The notes under the pieces: model-generated | Databases searched by the model: none | The model's input: only the letters and a program-made list of their open reading frames with translations | Told to the model about the DNA's origin: nothing | From: Anaerolineaceae bacterium | GTDB taxonomy: Bacteria; Chloroflexota; Anaerolineae; Promineifilales; Promineifilaceae | Direction of reading: 5' to 3' | Length of the DNA stretch: 64,000 nt | Assembly: GCA_002699125.1 (NCBI GenBank) | Contig: PABI01000049.1 | Location: forward strand, 1 to 64,000 | Made by a program: the position numbers and the translations under genes | In this document: positions 41,522-50,886 of the stretch, one piece after another | Layout: every line of letters starts with the position of its first letter | Position numbering within the stretch: the first letter of the stretch is position 1

Positions 41522-42727
41522 TTAAGATGTTAATATAGCATTTGTACCTTTGATGAAATTTTCTGCCATTTGTTCAATAGTTAAATGTTTAATGCTTGGC
41601 CAAGTTGTAGCCCTTAAAGAATCTATACGGCACCTATCAGGTAAAAAGAGATTATAAATCGCCTCAGCAAACTCTTTTTCTGTTGTTTTATTTTTTAATA
41701 GAAGAGCATTCTCAGCTGTTAAGTACTCTATTTCAGGTCCATGAATTGGCGATTCAACAGTTATAACGGGCAAATCATAGCAAAGTGCTTGCAATGGTCC
41801 AAGTCCCACTGCTCCCGGAAATACAAAAACATCACTTGCAACATACAGTGGGGCTAGCTTCTCCAAATTTGTTAATGGTCCAAAATATGTAAGATTCTCA
41901 TATTGATTGATAGGGTAATTACTGCCACCACTTCCTACCATAAGCAGGTGAAAATTCGGATTCATTTTGCAGAGCTCAGAAAAAGCTCTCAGCAAAAAAT
42001 CGATCCGCTTATTTTCTGTAAATCTTCCCACAAATAATAAGGTGTTTTTATTTTCCAGATTAAAGGAGCGCTTAATTTCCATTCGGTTTTTAAGCTCCCT
42101 GTTAAAGGCGGTTCGCTGAGCTTCAATATCGATTGTATTATTTAAGAGAAATATTTTTCTTTCTTCAATGCCTTTATTGGCTAAGAAAGACTTGACTCCT
42201 GGTGTGTAAGCAAAAAAGCCGTCTGCTTGGTGCGTTAGGATCATCTTTAATAACTCGAAAGTCCGTTTGAATAAAGATGGTTCTAAGACACTTCTATCCT
42301 TACCATGACCCCAATAAGCAATTTTTCGCCCCCACAATTGATGCAAATGTATTAAAGGATAAGCTAAATTATGAACCACGTTTTCAACAACTATCAGATC
42401 GTAGCTTGCAGCTCTGCGCCAAAATGTTTGGTAAATGGCTCGTTTTCCAGCTAGTTTCATTGTCAAAGTCTTGGCTTCTAAAATAGGGAACTTGAACTGA
42501 CTGACATCAACTGGTTCTTCAAAAAACTGCTTAAGTTTAATTTCAGAAGGATCAAATACAACATCAAAACGCCAATCTTTAGGTCTTTTTGATTCAATAG
42601 CATTATAGAAGGGAACTCGATAATGAGGAATTGTAGACTGATGGGCAATTAGAACTTTTTTGGTTTGGTTTCTTTTATCCATGAGGACTAGTAACCTTTT
42701 ACTACGTTGTTTTGGAAGACGCTTCAT
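41522..42727 (-). CDS. Glycosyltransferase, GT4-like
   Basis: A 401-aa GT-B transferase. Motifs are IAHQSTIPHYRVPFYNA at the N-terminus, LLFVGRFTENKRIDFLLRAF at the start of the second domain and VFPGAVGLGPLQALCYDLPVI with the donor glutamate region ESPIHGPEIEYL. It probably adds one sugar to the repeat unit. The start is unsure: 42727 or 42682; neither has a good ribosome site. The gene lies 4 bp after the end of the hypothetical gene before it. Confidence 0.85.
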   Translation of the reverse strand: MKRLPKQRSKRLLVLMDKRNQTKKVLIAHQSTIPHYRVPFYNAIESKRPKDWRFDVVFDPSEIKLKQFFEEPVDVSQFKFPILEAKTLTMKLAGKRAIYQTFWRRAASYDLIVVENVVHNLAYPLIHLHQLWGRKIAYWGHGKDRSVLEPSLFKRTFELLKMILTHQADGFFAYTPGVKSFLANKGIEERKIFLLNNTIDIEAQRTAFNRELKNRMEIKRSFNLENKNTLLFVGRFTENKRIDFLLRAFSELCKMNPNFHLLMVGSGGSNYPINQYENLTYFGPLTNLEKLAPLYVASDVFVFPGAVGLGPLQALCYDLPVITVESPIHGPEIEYLTAENALLLKNKTTEKEFAEAIYNLFLPDRCRIDSLRATTWPSIKHLTIEQMAENFIKGTNAILTS

Positions 42728-42731
42728 ATGA

Positions 42732-43562
42732 TTAATCTTGAATCATTTCAAGCTTTATCCAATCAAAATAGACCGTGTAGGTTTGGGCAACGTTTAAATC
42801 ATCAGGTTCAGAAATTATAAGTTTGATTTCATCCAAAGAATTGCCAGATAGATTGAAACTAAATGTTTCCCAGTCTCCACTGCCTTCATAATAGTGAAGA
42901 CGGCGTTGACGTTCTCCATCTACTACTGTTTCAACAGTAAAAAAAGAATTTTCATCCACTTTAACTCGAAAAGACAAGATTTCATAGTAGGGTAAAATAT
43001 TATCTTGCAGCTTTAGAAATGACGAGTAGGCAAGCATATCCCTCTTAGCATAATTATTATCATAGGATAATTCTGCGATACTATTTTCACTTTTAAATAC
43101 TATATTTTCAGGCCTTTCTTCTGCTGAGGTGAGCACCCAATTATTTATGTTTGAGAAATCAAAGAGTGTTAAATCACCGTCACTCTCAAGGTTTTTATAC
43201 CAACCACTACCGATAGGCAAAACCCAATCAAAAGGTAAGTCGGCTTCAATAACTTGCTTATACCATCTTGCTGCTAGCTGTAAATTACCTTGCAAGCGAT
43301 AATGTTCACCAATAAATAGAGCTTGTGTAGGCTTTGCTTGGTGCGGTGTGTCCGAAACTTTAGTCAGATCAACGTTTTGATACTTCAAGAACCGCGTTAG
43401 AAACTTTTGCCTTTCAGTTATCTCAATTGCAGGTTTACCTAAAGCTGAATTCAGAAAAATATTGGCAATATTGCGGGAGACAGAATCCTTATTCCATATA
43501 AGTATCAATAGAAGTAAAAAGCAGAGAAGGATTGACCGACTAGATAATACGCTAATCTTCAT
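42732..43562 (-). CDS. Hypothetical membrane-anchored protein of the polysaccharide cluster
   Basis: A 276-aa protein with one N-terminal helix (ILLCFLLLLILIW, about residues 11-23) and then a soluble part outside. A helical TPR-like piece (YRLQGNLQLAARWYKQVI) is followed by a beta-rich domain whose strands (YTVYFDWIKLE and SLDEIKLIISE) suggest a carbohydrate-binding sandwich. I do not recognise the family. Its place next to the transferases suggests a role in polymer handling. Confidence 0.7.
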   Translation of the reverse strand: MKISVLSSRSILLCFLLLLILIWNKDSVSRNIANIFLNSALGKPAIEITERQKFLTRFLKYQNVDLTKVSDTPHQAKPTQALFIGEHYRLQGNLQLAARWYKQVIEADLPFDWVLPIGSGWYKNLESDGDLTLFDFSNINNWVLTSAEERPENIVFKSENSIAELSYDNNYAKRDMLAYSSFLKLQDNILPYYEILSFRVKVDENSFFTVETVVDGERQRRLHYYEGSGDWETFSFNLSGNSLDEIKLIISEPDDLNVAQTYTVYFDWIKLEMIQD

Positions 43563-43657
43563 ACTATTTTGAGGGGTTCTGATACATCTGATAATGGTTC
43601 TTTTAGGTGCACTGAAAGCCTACAGCTTTTCTGCGATCGCATTGGGATTTCCATGAG

Positions 43658-44947
43658 CTATTTTGATAAACTTGTTTCCAAGCTTCCACCGATTGGGCTA
43701 GAATTTGATTGATATTCTTCACGTATATTTGCATGGTGCAACGAAACTGAGAGAGAAGTGGACACATACAATATCCATAATAGACTATTCTGAAGGATGA
43801 GAGCTGTACTGGTAAAATTAAAAAATACAAGAAAGACAAGAAAGGCTACAGGCCATAGGCTGAAAAATGTCCTTTTGTAACGCAGCAATTTTATACTAAA
43901 AAATAAGGTCTTAAGAAAATCTGCGAAAAATAATATTAACCCCAATACTCCCAGGGTCAATATCAATTCGAGAAATCCATTATGTGCATGATTAGGCAAC
44001 CAATTGTTTGTTTGCCAGATTTGGGCAGACGGTCCTTCCCATCCATGCCAGAATCCGTTGTAACCGTATCCTAGTATCGGCCGTTCCAAAATCATATAAC
44101 CTATATCCCTCCATAAACCCGTACGCCCGGTTAATGTTGCACTTCTTCCTATCAAGTTAAGAAGAAATTCGGCTTGACTGAAAATAACGGTTGCGGTAAC
44201 GGCTGTAAAAGCAAGAGAGGCTATGACAAAGGGTACTGTTAAAAGAAAGTGCCATCGTTTCCATAGGAACTTTAGAAAAGGTAGAATTCCTATAACAAGC
44301 ACGAGGGCAATTGTAGGATTTCTTGACTGTGAAAAGATAAGCAATATCGTTGCTAGACCAAATAACAGCCACAAAAACCACCGATGACGGGACTTTGTCC
44401 ATGCTAAAAAGAAAAAGACAATAGCACCGATAGAAGCAAATTGCCCCAAAACCCCTTTCTGATGAAATATGCCATGCCACTTTCCAGAATCAAAACCACT
44501 CTGGTGTATTCCATAATTTGGCCACAACAAAATGACAATAAGGCTGGCAACAAGAGCAATCCCTAAAGCCCACCCCAAAAGTTCAAGCTGTCTTCGCAAA
44601 TCAAAATATGTTGCCAGGTACGCGCCAATAATTGTGGTTGCGCCCAAGGCTATGGCCCGACGCAGTGTGCCCAATGGATCGATGGACCAAAAAGCGGAAA
44701 GAATAGCCAATGCAGCAAGGGCAAGTATTAATTTGCTTCGAGTCAGGACAAAAACGAACCGGTTTAATTGAGGGATTAAAAAAGTAAACGTCAACAGGTA
44801 AAAAACCAACCAAATTGCTTGTGAAGCTGGATGCCCTTCTGCACTACCCCCAGAACCAAGCACAAGTGTAAGCGGTGAAGTAGAAAAAACAAGAATTAAT
44901 ATGACTAGAAGTTCTTTTAATCGAGTTGGTACACGAGGAATTGGCAT
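43658..44947 (-). CDS. Second O-antigen ligase/polymerase-like membrane protein
   Basis: A 429-aa protein with about 11 helices. The Wzy_C region LGYGYNGFWHGWEGPS and WLPNHAHNGFLELILTLGVLGL is clear, with the His-containing loop that marks ligase-type enzymes. It differs from the ligase at 36.3 kb by sequence and is much more AT-rich. Two such proteins in one cluster suggest one polymerase and one ligase. The tail is short and Ser-rich. Confidence 0.85.
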   Translation of the reverse strand: MPIPRVPTRLKELLVILILVFSTSPLTLVLGSGGSAEGHPASQAIWLVFYLLTFTFLIPQLNRFVFVLTRSKLILALAALAILSAFWSIDPLGTLRRAIALGATTIIGAYLATYFDLRRQLELLGWALGIALVASLIVILLWPNYGIHQSGFDSGKWHGIFHQKGVLGQFASIGAIVFFFLAWTKSRHRWFLWLLFGLATILLIFSQSRNPTIALVLVIGILPFLKFLWKRWHFLLTVPFVIASLAFTAVTATVIFSQAEFLLNLIGRSATLTGRTGLWRDIGYMILERPILGYGYNGFWHGWEGPSAQIWQTNNWLPNHAHNGFLELILTLGVLGLILFFADFLKTLFFSIKLLRYKRTFFSLWPVAFLVFLVFFNFTSTALILQNSLLWILYVSTSLSVSLHHANIREEYQSNSSPIGGSLETSLSK

Positions 44948-44982
44948 TTTGCAAAGTGTAAACTTGTTAATTCAATTAATTT

Positions 44983-46149
44983 CTATGCTTCATAAACTCG
45001 CCGATATAAATCAACAAGTCTGCTTGCTTGAATAGAGGCATCAAAATTTGTTTCAATATGTTGGCGGCCTTTTCCGGTCATGCGCGCCCACTTTTCGTAG
45101 TTGTTAAGTAGCCATTGAAGATTTTCAACTAAACCCTCGACATCTCTTTCTTCAGCCAGCAAGCCTGTCTCGCCGTGGGTGATAATCTGTGGAATGTCAC
45201 AATGAGTTGTGCTAACTACCGGCATTCCCGTTGCCAGCATTTCTATTATTGTTACCGGAGCCCCTCCTTCAGTGTCTCCGTCCGAAGCAGTGACGCTAGG
45301 TGTTAAAAATATATGGTGATCATATGCTTCCCTGAGAAGAACAGAATGTGGCTGATAGCCAAGAAGCCGAATATAAGGCTGAAGTTTATATTTGTTTATA
45401 ATGTCAAAAATCTTTTTCTTCTCTTGCTCCCCGGCTTTTGTGCCATTGGAATCACCAATGATTGTTACGTTTAATTTGGGGTGCTTTTCTTTTAGTATTC
45501 CAATTGCTTCAAGCGCATATGGAATCCCCTTTTTTTCTCTGAAGCTAGACGCGATCAGGATTCTTAGAGAATCATCAGGATAATAGGTTCTAGGTTTGTA
45601 AGCCAGTTGATTTACTTCTACTCCTAAACGTTGAATTGAAACTTTATTTTCAGGACAACCCATTTTGATTAGGCTTTGAGCCATATGGGGTCCTTCACAG
45701 AGAAAGAGGGAAGCTGTGGCAAACAATTCTTGATATCGCTGATACCAGGCAGGATTTTGTACTAAAAGCATGCTTAAATCAAAACCATAGTATGTGACAA
45801 CATGCTTCAACTGATAGTTTTGCGCAAACGGTATGTCGTGCCACCCCATGTTGCCAAAATGGGAATGTAGTATAGTCGGCCGATGTGTTTTTACAGCCTT
45901 GCTATAAAGGTTTGGGTGCCATCTATAGCCAAATTTTCTTAATGCCCTGAAAAAAAAATATTCATATGACGACATATGATAAAGGGGTTCCCAAGGAAAC
46001 TGCTCCACATTTTCTAATTTATGGGCCAAAACAAGGGAGTTTATTGACGACATATACTGTAGCTGATTGTAGATCCAATTTTCAGTAAGAGGCAGCCAAC
46101 TTGGTACAGAGTGAGCTACTGTGAAGTTCTTATTATTTTTCATAACCAT
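44983..46149 (-). CDS. Glycosyltransferase, GT4 family
   Basis: A 388-aa transferase with the double-domain GT4 pattern. The N-terminal domain contains HSHFGNMGWHDIPFA. The C-terminal domain begins with LRILIASSFREKKGIPYALEAI, and the donor site EGGAPVTIIEMLATGMPVVST shows the two glutamates spaced as in GT4. It is typical of colanic-acid or exopolysaccharide transferases. The start is ATG 46149, with another ATG 6 bases later. Confidence 0.9.
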   Translation of the reverse strand: MVMKNNKNFTVAHSVPSWLPLTENWIYNQLQYMSSINSLVLAHKLENVEQFPWEPLYHMSSYEYFFFRALRKFGYRWHPNLYSKAVKTHRPTILHSHFGNMGWHDIPFAQNYQLKHVVTYYGFDLSMLLVQNPAWYQRYQELFATASLFLCEGPHMAQSLIKMGCPENKVSIQRLGVEVNQLAYKPRTYYPDDSLRILIASSFREKKGIPYALEAIGILKEKHPKLNVTIIGDSNGTKAGEQEKKKIFDIINKYKLQPYIRLLGYQPHSVLLREAYDHHIFLTPSVTASDGDTEGGAPVTIIEMLATGMPVVSTTHCDIPQIITHGETGLLAEERDVEGLVENLQWLLNNYEKWARMTGKGRQHIETNFDASIQASRLVDLYRRVYEA

Positions 46150-46172
46150 CTATTTGAATTAGGCACCCTTGA

Positions 46173-47669
46173 TTAAACACGCTTCAGGAACAGGCCTCTA
46201 TTTTTCCACTGTTCAACCAGCATTTTTCGCAATTCATAATATGCCTGAATGTTTAGGAAGTGAATAAGACCAAAATAAATAATGGATCCCGTAAATACTT
46301 GGATTAACAAGTTTAACCAATCAGGCCACTCTGGTGGTAAAAACTGACCAATGCCCCAAACAAAAAAGGCCATTATCCAAGAACAGAGGGTGATGCTCAA
46401 AAGGTTTTCAGCTACTTTTATAAAAGTAAGATCTACTAAAGAAACAGCAATATGTATACTGGGATAGACTACCAAAACGGAAAAAATCCCATACGCAATT
46501 GCAACTCCCTCAATGCCCCATCTTAAACCAATTAATATAGAACCCACGCCTAAAGTTCCAATTACCAATCCTACTTTAAATTGCAGATCAGAGCGGCCTT
46601 GTGATAAATAGAGATTGCCATTAAGCGTACCGATAGACTGAATTAAGCCAATGATCGAAAAAACTTTCAATATGGGGACCATTCCTAACCATTGGGTACC
46701 AAAAATGACCAAGACAAAACGTTCTGTGACCACCCACAGACCAACCATCATGGGGAAGGTAACCAAAGCAATCGCCCGCGTCATGCTCAGATAAATTCTA
46801 GCTATCCGAGGTTTGTCGTCCTGAATTGATGAGAGTGCCGGAAACATCACGTCACTAATCGTCCGAGATACTAGCGACAAAGGCAACAACATAATGCTAT
46901 AAGAGTAGCTGTAGATTCCTAAAGCTAGAGTCCCAAGAAAACGGCCGATAAGAAGGTTATCAGCATTGCGAATCCAATAGTTAAAACTGGTAAATCCAAG
47001 TAAATTAGCGCTAAAGCCAAGAAGATCTTTAACTGAACTCCAGCGAAAACGCCAGTTTGGACGCCAGTCATTAAATATCCATAGCAAGACGGCCGTTATT
47101 GTCGTCAACAAAACAGATTGCAAAACCAAACTCCATACGCCCCAACCGAACCAGGCCATCAACACCGCAAATACACCGGACACAATAACGGCCGAGAGCT
47201 CTGCTGCAGCCAGCTTTTTGAAATTCAGTTCTTTCTTAAGTAATGAGATATGAATAACACTGAATGAGCCAACAAAAAAGTTGATAGACGAAACGATGGT
47301 AAGGGGTATCAAATCGGGTTGATTATAAAATCGGGCAATCAATGGGGATGCGGCAACAAAAATTAGCATCAAGGATAGGCCAGCAGCTACATTTAGCCAA
47401 AAAATTGAAGAGTAATGATCTTCGTCCGCATCTTGCTTTTGGATGAGTGCCGAACCAAAACCAAGATCCATAAAAATGTTGGCAAATCCGACAAACACGG
47501 TAATCATGCCAACCAGACCAAATGCATCCGGCAATAAGATTCGAGCTAAAATTACTTGGAAAACAAATTGGAAAGACTGGCGTCCAACGCGAGATATGAC
47601 GCTCCAGCCGATACCGGAGATAGTGTTTTGTCGCAGGCTTTGTGCGGTTATAGTTGAGGGAACTGCCAT
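46173..47669 (-). CDS. Wzx-like lipopolysaccharide flippase (MOP family)
   Basis: A 498-aa protein with about 14 helices and the WzxC-type opening SGIGWSVISRVGRQSFQFVFQVILARILLPD in segments. It flips lipid-linked repeat units. Two octamer copies occur in it, so it is less foreign in composition than the genes around. It lies between a GT4 gene and a methyltransferase gene. A second flippase of a different subfamily is at 57.0 kb. Confidence 0.88.
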   Translation of the reverse strand: MAVPSTITAQSLRQNTISGIGWSVISRVGRQSFQFVFQVILARILLPDAFGLVGMITVFVGFANIFMDLGFGSALIQKQDADEDHYSSIFWLNVAAGLSLMLIFVAASPLIARFYNQPDLIPLTIVSSINFFVGSFSVIHISLLKKELNFKKLAAAELSAVIVSGVFAVLMAWFGWGVWSLVLQSVLLTTITAVLLWIFNDWRPNWRFRWSSVKDLLGFSANLLGFTSFNYWIRNADNLLIGRFLGTLALGIYSYSYSIMLLPLSLVSRTISDVMFPALSSIQDDKPRIARIYLSMTRAIALVTFPMMVGLWVVTERFVLVIFGTQWLGMVPILKVFSIIGLIQSIGTLNGNLYLSQGRSDLQFKVGLVIGTLGVGSILIGLRWGIEGVAIAYGIFSVLVVYPSIHIAVSLVDLTFIKVAENLLSITLCSWIMAFFVWGIGQFLPPEWPDWLNLLIQVFTGSIIYFGLIHFLNIQAYYELRKMLVEQWKNRGLFLKRV

Positions 47670-47679
47670 TTTTGTTCGA

Positions 47680-48411
47680 CTATCCTATCCATCCATTTTG
47701 GAGGGCGTGTGTGACTAGACGTTGCCAAAGGGTTAACTGTAGGGGCTCTTTGGAACAGGCAAAAAGATACCGTCGAGACCGATGCCATGCCGAAACACTG
47801 CCCAGATAATAGACAGATTTAGGTGCTGTATTATCCTGTAACAGTCGCCATATCCATCCAATGGCACGTTGGTCGGTTTGAATGGCGCTTTTGCCGTGGT
47901 TGCAACCTAACTCAAAGAACAAAATATCTGAACATTTAGCCATCTGGCGCAGCAGCGCTGTGGCTTCGTTTAAAAAGGTGTTTCCTTCGGACATCCATTG
48001 AAAAACACTGAGCATAAGTGCGACGTTGTATTCTTTATCATCCAAATCCGACTTTTCAAGCGGTTTGTTGTACCAGGTTACCGGAAGTTTGGCCGCGGCG
48101 GCAATTTCTTGCCCAATGCTTGCATAATGTTCATGTGGTTCAAAAGCATCAACTTCAGCACCCTTTTGGGCAAAATTGAAGGTGTAAAAACCAGCATTGG
48201 CACCAATATCTAACACGCGCCCACTTTGGAAAGCAAATGAAGCCGGTAATGCATCTTTGATTAGGTTCCATTTACGAATGCTAGAGCCTGGCTTGGTAGA
48301 AGTATCCAAATGCTCAAACTCAGGAAAAGGCAGTGGATGGTATATAGTGCCGGACGATTCATAAGCTTCCTTAGAAAGCCGGGTTGCGATTTGTTGTAAT
48401 TCAGGATTCAT
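47680..48411 (-). CDS. Class I SAM-dependent methyltransferase
   Basis: A 243-aa methyltransferase with motif I VLDIGANAGFYTFNFA, motif II VDAFEPHEHY and a later strand NVALMLSVFQWMSEG. Its design is close to small-molecule or sugar methyltransferases and to the CmoB-like fold (PLPFPEFEHLDTS at the start). It probably methylates a sugar in the repeat unit. The ParB-like gene before it overlaps by 11 bp. Confidence 0.82.
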   Translation of the reverse strand: MNPELQQIATRLSKEAYESSGTIYHPLPFPEFEHLDTSTKPGSSIRKWNLIKDALPASFAFQSGRVLDIGANAGFYTFNFAQKGAEVDAFEPHEHYASIGQEIAAAAKLPVTWYNKPLEKSDLDDKEYNVALMLSVFQWMSEGNTFLNEATALLRQMAKCSDILFFELGCNHGKSAIQTDQRAIGWIWRLLQDNTAPKSVYYLGSVSAWHRSRRYLFACSKEPLQLTLWQRLVTHALQNGWIG

Positions 48412-49093
48412 TGTTATAAATTGCCTTAATCATTTCTTGGTTTATGGAATATTCAGTTGGGTTAAGCCTGAGTACATGTGAATAGATTTTTCGGAAAAAC
48501 AACTCTTGTGCGAAAGATGATGAGATCAACCGTATTCGTAGTGCTTGTGGCTTTTGAAAATAAGCGACAAGGGCTGTTCGATGTTTCCCATCAGCAATTA
48601 CATACTGATACTTTTCTTGAAAGAGAACTCTCAATACATATATTGTGAATAACTCACCTTTTTGTAATGCCTCTACTCTTGCACCAAACGTTCCACGAAT
48701 AAATTCAAGTTTGCACTCGGAAGGCATTCTCGCATCAAGAGTACCATTTCTGGCCCGAGAAATATAATTTGAATCTCTTGTCAATTCATTTTGGGCTAAA
48801 TCCTTCATCAACTCTAAATGAACAGATTCTGTAATAATGTGACCACATGAAGTATATCTATCTCGTAACAAATCTGGAGGTAATACAAAATCATGTAGGG
48901 ATAAACCAGAAGATTCAAATGAGAATTCTTCTTCGACAAATTGATTAAACTTTCTGCTGTCAAAACCACCAAACCTATATTTTATGCCTACGTTGGTTTC
49001 AAATGTACTGAGCCAAATAGCATTATCACGAAAAACCCTTTTCATTGGTTTCAATAGATTACTTTTGGGATTGATAAATTTTATTAAATCCAT
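48401..49093 (-). CDS. Unknown ParB-like protein in the polysaccharide cluster
   Basis: A 230-aa protein of unclear family. The segment YQYVIADGKHRTALVAYF resembles the ParB/Srx core (DGxHR), and an acidic N-terminal half precedes it. No helix-turn-helix or membrane segment is seen. Its position between the methyltransferase and the acyltransferase, with overlaps on one side, means it is co-transcribed and may modify or sense the polymer. Its function is not known. Confidence 0.65.
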   Translation of the reverse strand: MDLIKFINPKSNLLKPMKRVFRDNAIWLSTFETNVGIKYRFGGFDSRKFNQFVEEEFSFESSGLSLHDFVLPPDLLRDRYTSCGHIITESVHLELMKDLAQNELTRDSNYISRARNGTLDARMPSECKLEFIRGTFGARVEALQKGELFTIYVLRVLFQEKYQYVIADGKHRTALVAYFQKPQALRIRLISSSFAQELFFRKIYSHVLRLNPTEYSINQEMIKAIYNNES

Positions 49094-49105
49094 ATTTCTA
49101 TCAAT

Positions 49106-49690
49106 TCAAAAGTTAACATGTTCATTTGGTGTAAGCTTCTTCAAAACTCTAGCTGGCACCCCACCAACCAAGGTCCAAGGTGGCACATCAGACACGACTA
49201 CAGCACCTGCCGCAACCATTGCACATTCACCTACTGTCACACCCATTAAGACTGTAACATTTGTAAATAGAACTGCTCCCCTTTGAATTGTGATGGGTTT
49301 CTTATCTGGATAGTACCCACTGTTTGCTAGAGGAGAACGGAAAATGTTACGATGAGTGATTAGATTGCATCGTAAGCTGATGATGGCCTCATCACAGACA
49401 GTTATTTTTTCTGTTAGATCTAATATACAATCTCGAATAATGCGTGCATTTGATCCAATGCTTAAGTTTGAGAAGTCCTCTTGTGGAGCATGTAGGGTAA
49501 TCCCCGGATAGACTAAAGTGTTATCGCCAATTTGAGCGCCAAAGGCTTTCATTGCGGGAACAGGGTTCCTTAAACTTTGAATCTCACGGGCTACCCCTTC
49601 AATTCCATACAAATAATGAATTGTTTTTAAGCGCCAAAGACCAATAGTGGAAGCCGTACGGCGTACAAGCCGCAAGAGTTTACGATTCAT
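49106..49690 (-). CDS. Left-handed beta-helix acyltransferase
   Basis: A 194-aa hexapeptide-repeat acyltransferase of the WcaF/LacA type: turns such as IGDNTLVYPGITLHAP, IGSNARIIRDCILDL and VGECAMVAAGAVVVSDV, ending with the PPWTLVGGVPARVLKKL cap. It transfers an acetyl or related group to a sugar. It is placed 11 bp before the DegT-type gene in reading order, so the two may act on the same amino sugar. Confidence 0.9.
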   Translation of the reverse strand: MNRKLLRLVRRTASTIGLWRLKTIHYLYGIEGVAREIQSLRNPVPAMKAFGAQIGDNTLVYPGITLHAPQEDFSNLSIGSNARIIRDCILDLTEKITVCDEAIISLRCNLITHRNIFRSPLANSGYYPDKKPITIQRGAVLFTNVTVLMGVTVGECAMVAAGAVVVSDVPPWTLVGGVPARVLKKLTPNEHVNF

Positions 49691-49701
49691 GCAAATCTAA
49701 T

Positions 49702-50886
49702 TTATGACAAAATGAATCGTACTGTCTCTATAACATCCTCAACATCAGCATCAGACAAACTGGGGGAAAGAGGAAGTGAAACGGTACGCTCGCTTATCCA
49801 GGTGGCATTTGGTAGATCTTCAGGCCCGTACCCCAGGCGCTGCTGGTAATAGGGATGTAAATGCACCCCATAGTAATGCACGCCGGTACCGATATTCATT
49901 TCATGCAATTGTTGCATAAATTCATCTCTGGTAATGCCAGATTGGGCCTTATCAACCATTAATGTATAAAGGTGTCGCGCGTGTTTCGTCTCCGGTTCGT
50001 CGGGGGCTGGTAGTTCGATCGGCAAGTCGGTTAAGGCATCGTTATAAATTGACCAGATCTGGTTACGACGTTCCAGATTTTGTTCCACGCGGGTAAGTTG
50101 ATGGATACCTATTGCTGCCTGCAAATCCATCATGTTGTACTTAAATCCAGGGAAAACGACCTGATAATGTTTATAACCATCATCTGAAAACCGACGCCAC
50201 GCATCACGACTCATGCCGTGCAGCGCATACATCTTAATTTTGTCAGCATAATCCGGGTTGTTTGTGGTAACCATTCCGCCTTCACCCGTTACCACGTTCT
50301 TTGTAACGTAGAAACTAAAGGCTGTTAAATGACTAATATTGCCAACTTTGCGCCCTTTATATTCTGTTTCAATGGCGTGGGCAGCGTCTTCAATGATTAC
50401 CAGATCATGCCGTGCTGCAATGTCCAAAATGGCATCCATATCACAAGGACGCCCACAAAGATGGACAGGAACGATAGCGCGGGTTCGGGGTGTAATGGCG
50501 TCTTCAATTCGCTGCGGGTCTATTAGCTGCGTATCATGTTGGCAATCGACCAGTATGGGTGTGGCTCCGGTATGAATAATGCTGTTAACCGTAGCGCAAA
50601 ATGTCATGGGCGTTGTGATGACTTCATCGCCTGGGCCAAGGCCGGCAACGATCATTGAAAGATGTAGCCCTGCCGTGCATGAATTAACGGCCATCGCATG
50701 TTCCGCGCCAACATATTGGCGAAACATTTCTTCAAACCTGGCTACTTTTGGGCCTGTACCCAACCAACCAGTTTTGAGAGAATCTACAACCTCATTGATT
50801 TCATCTTCTAATATTTGAGGTGCACCATAGACGAGATAATTCTTGCGGAACGGTGACTTTGTATTATGCTTGAGCGCTTCTTTCAT
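49702..50886 (-). CDS. DegT/DnrJ/EryC1 sugar aminotransferase
   Basis: A 394-aa PLP enzyme. The substrate loop EAVNSCTAGLHL-type region (AMAVNSCTAGLHLSMI), LVIIEDAAHAIETEYKG with the Asp that holds the cofactor, and the lysine in FYVTKNVVTGEGG are intact. It aminates a keto-nucleotide sugar. Its start overlaps the end of the Wzz-like gene by 23 bp. The usual nucleotide-sugar dehydratase partner is not in the window except for the epimerase at 40.3 kb. Confidence 0.92.
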   Translation of the reverse strand: MKEALKHNTKSPFRKNYLVYGAPQILEDEINEVVDSLKTGWLGTGPKVARFEEMFRQYVGAEHAMAVNSCTAGLHLSMIVAGLGPGDEVITTPMTFCATVNSIIHTGATPILVDCQHDTQLIDPQRIEDAITPRTRAIVPVHLCGRPCDMDAILDIAARHDLVIIEDAAHAIETEYKGRKVGNISHLTAFSFYVTKNVVTGEGGMVTTNNPDYADKIKMYALHGMSRDAWRRFSDDGYKHYQVVFPGFKYNMMDLQAAIGIHQLTRVEQNLERRNQIWSIYNDALTDLPIELPAPDEPETKHARHLYTLMVDKAQSGITRDEFMQQLHEMNIGTGVHYYGVHLHPYYQQRLGYGPEDLPNATWISERTVSLPLSPSLSDADVEDVIETVRFILS

